64,000 nucleotides of DNA from Maritimibacter sp. 55A14. GTDB taxonomy: Bacteria > Pseudomonadota > Alphaproteobacteria > Rhodobacterales > Rhodobacteraceae. Within the stretch, counting starts at the first letter, position 1, and each line of letters begins with the position of its first letter. The stretch is taken from assembly GCF_003122205.1 (NCBI RefSeq), contig NZ_QEYE01000008.1, forward strand, positions 101,976 to 165,975, read 5' to 3'. The notes under the pieces were generated by a model, which saw only the letters and a program-made list of their open reading frames with translations, was not told the origin of the DNA and did not search any database. Both the position numbers and the translations under genes were made by a program. This document shows, one piece after another, positions 62,193-64,000 of this stretch.

Positions 62193-63110
62193 TTACACGT
62201 CCTTGCTCGCGCGGGTGATGTCGATCATTTCCGCCCCGCTTTCGTCGAGGCATCGGTCTTCTACCTGCAGTGTGACGAAGAAGAATCCGAACCGCTCGCG
62301 CAGCATGGTATGTGCGGTTCTCAGCACCTCCTGCGGGTCACGGTTCAGGTCGACGCGCAGATGACCGGAGAAGACGAACTTCCCGCTGGTCAGCGCCCAA
62401 GCATGCACGTGGTGGGCATTCGCGACGCCATCGATCTGCTCGAGCGCCTCTACGACCTCGGACAGTTGCACTTCCGCCGGCGTGCCCTCCATCAGGAGAT
62501 GTGCGGAGTCGCGCAGAATCCCCCAACTCGCCCAGACGAGAACGAAGCCAAAGGCCATGCCAAGGATCGGGTCGATCAGAAGGAAGCCCGTGAACTTGAT
62601 GACAAGCGCGGTCACGATGATCAGCAGGCTGCCCACGAAGGTCTGAATGATGTGCCAAAGGGCGCCCTTGACGTTCAGGTCGCTGCGGCTCTCCTTCCAG
62701 ATAAGCCCGAGGGAGATGAACTCGGTGAGCAATCCGCCCGCGGCCGCGAGGAGCATTGGCCCCGTGGGGAGGTCTATGGGCTCCGACATTCGCATTGCCG
62801 CCATTGCGATAACGACAACAGCCATCCCCAGAAGGAAGCCACCATTGACGAGCGCCCCGATGATTTCGGCCCGATACCAACCAAAACTGCGGTCCTCGTC
62901 CGCGGGACGTCGCGAGATGCGCGCCGCGAAAATCGCGACAAGCACGCCGCCGACGGCCGAGAAGGTGTGGAAGGCGTCCGATATCACGGCAATCGAACCG
63001 GTCCAGAGTCCGATGCCCATCTCGATGATGAAGTAGATGCCGGTCAGCCAAGCGGAGATCGCCATCCCTCGGGTGCCGGAAGGCATGTGCCCATGATGCG
63101 CGTTGGCCAA
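62193..63110 (-). CDS. Cation diffusion facilitator metal exporter
   Basis: About 305-residue CDF transporter with six membrane segments. The metal-site motifs are SDAFHTFSAVGG in helix 2 and ALWHIIQTFVGS in helix 5, where HxxxQ replaces the more usual HxxxD. A C-terminal cytoplasmic domain contains NAHHVHAWALTSGK. I chose TTG 63110 (reads LANAHHGH), preceded by GGGGAG; other candidates are TTG 63152 and ATG 63086. It exports Zn(II), Co(II) or a similar divalent metal and is probably cotranscribed with the DMT gene. Confidence 0.85.
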   Translation of the reverse strand: MANAHHGHMPSGTRGMAISAWLTGIYFIIEMGIGLWTGSIAVISDAFHTFSAVGGVLVAIFAARISRRPADEDRSFGWYRAEIIGALVNGGFLLGMAVVVIAMAAMRMSEPIDLPTGPMLLAAAGGLLTEFISLGLIWKESRSDLNVKGALWHIIQTFVGSLLIIVTALVIKFTGFLLIDPILGMAFGFVLVWASWGILRDSAHLLMEGTPAEVQLSEVVEALEQIDGVANAHHVHAWALTSGKFVFSGHLRVDLNRDPQEVLRTAHTMLRERFGFFFVTLQVEDRCLDESGAEMIDITRASKDV

Positions 63111-63873
63111 GTCGCAACTCCCCTTGAACGAAAGTCCGGCCTGAGAATGCAAGTATATCTGGCCACTGAAGCGATGTCAGCAGATCACTCCTTTCCCATT
63201 TAGGCGGGGCCAGACAGGATTATGCTGCACTGCGCCAGGCCCGCTCTCTGTGACGCCCGCACACTGGCGCCTGGTCCCGGCCACTGTCTCCCCCATGAAA
63301 TCCCCTGGAGCCATCCAGTGACGCTTACAGGGCCCCTGATGACGTGTGTAGCCCCTGGGCACGGAACCCCCGAAACAACACCCGCCCGGAGATCAGAACC
63401 AAGTGCCGAGCGAGGACCCCGCGTGACTGACTATCACCTTGCATCAGCTCAGTACTGAGAAATGCAATCCGCTTTGAATCTCCGAGATCCTTGACGCGTC
63501 TCCCTGCCTGAAGGTCGATCTGGATGTCCTTCGCGACGCGGGTTGCCTCTCGCCCAATTATCATGCTCCGGTTCCGGCTCGGATCGGACGTGCATCTGTC
63601 AAGAGCGTGGAGATAGCACCACGACATGGGAAACCATTCTGCGCCATCCCTGGAACGCCTGTCGCCCCGGTTTCATCGCACTTGCCTGTCCGCTTTGGAT
63701 GGTTCGTCCGATCGACATGGGGTCAGGGGCTCCACCTACAATATCCAGGACGCGGGAAATGTTTGCCAACAAAAGGGACTGTTCTTGCCGGTACGAGCTG
63801 GGGACGCGTCCCGTGGCAACATTGAGCGTGCATCAGCGAGACATTCGCGGAGCAGCAGCGGTTGCACGAAGTC
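63111..63873. other. Gene-poor stretch before the insertion sequence
   Basis: I see no convincing gene. Short frames exist on both strands (for example a 100-codon minus-strand frame at 63325-63627), but they lack ribosome sites and recognisable motifs. Decayed mobile DNA is possible. Confidence 0.45.
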
Positions 63874-64000
63874 CTAGGGTCAGGACCCATTGATTTCAGC
63901 CGAGCATCGTGATTCACCGCCTGAAAACAGAGCGGTGACATGTCTGATCTTTACTGGCTGAGCGACGCGCAGATGGCGCGTCTGGAACCCTATTTTCCGA
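63874..64000 (+). mobile_element. Left end of an IS5-type insertion sequence, truncated by the window edge
   Basis: A probable terminal inverted repeat begins at CTAGGGTCAGGACCCATTGA (63874), the kind of end seen in IS5/IS427-group elements, and a transposase start follows 66 bp inside. The right end lies outside the window. Confidence 0.6.
63940..64000 (+). CDS. IS5-family transposase, N-terminal fragment at window edge
   Basis: ATG 63940 gives MSDLYWLSDAQMARLEPYFP, the characteristic N-terminus of IS5/IS427-group transposases. Only 20 codons are within the window. Confidence 0.8.
   Translation, partial: MSDLYWLSDAQMARLEPYFP

Noticed and set aside
63177..63893. Several frames of 60-116 codons before the insertion sequence
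   Set aside because: No ribosome sites and no recognisable motifs; mutually overlapping on both strands.

Overview
The window is GC-rich, densely packed alphaproteobacterial DNA, most likely from the Rhodobacterales (Roseobacter/Paracoccus group). The paa gene order, the mgsABC-gmaS set, the RutR-controlled reductive pyrimidine pathway and the NAD-linked formate dehydrogenase (fds) operon all fit that group. This placement is inferred from gene content and codon use; no 16S or ribosomal gene is present.

Region 1 (1-16160) is phenylacetate catabolism wrapped around a second module. A bifunctional enoyl-CoA hydratase/3-hydroxyacyl-CoA dehydrogenase (minus) diverges from paaG-paaI-paaK-tetR. 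A second block reads leftward: paaJ-paaA-B-C-D-E plus a PaaA/PaaC paralogue. Both promoter regions carry a related TetR-type palindrome. Between the blocks lie a XRE-cupin regulator and mgsABC-gmaS, the N-methylglutamate synthase/gamma-glutamylmethylamide synthetase genes.

Region 2 (16200-27250) is reductive pyrimidine (hydantoin-type) degradation: preT-preA (dihydropyrimidine dehydrogenase), a RutR regulator with a near-consensus RutR box, an N-carbamoyl-amino-acid hydrolase, dihydropyrimidinase and an ABC importer of the NMT1/ThiY class. An AT-richer small membrane protein gene sits inside the operon.

Region 3 (27250-35370) holds a 59-codon membrane peptide gene, typA, an HxlR/DUF1428/GST/VOC cluster and a compact merR-merF-merA mercury locus whose promoter has the typical 19-bp MerR spacer.

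Region 4 (35370-42270) is the fdsGBA-fdhD-fdsD formate dehydrogenase operon with its LysR regulator and a perfect inverted repeat in the promoter.

Region 5 (42270-64000) is accessory DNA. Two diverged copies of a repeat of about 215 bp, each ending at the 3' end of a CAU-anticodon tRNA, lie at 42.5 and 50.7 kb; the second is followed by a tyrosine integrase. Cargo includes a methyltransferase-DUF1326-DUF2182 operon with a divergent AraC/GlxA-type regulator, a redox or electrophile-stress set (AhpD-like, MBL, flavin oxidase, YcaC-like hydrolase, two pirins, a fused ring-cleavage dioxygenase/esterase), a broken SDR-GNAT chimera, a periplasmic copper-type module (Met-rich protein, SHOCT protein, cupredoxin, DUF411), a DMT exporter, a CDF metal exporter and the start of an IS5-type element at the right edge.
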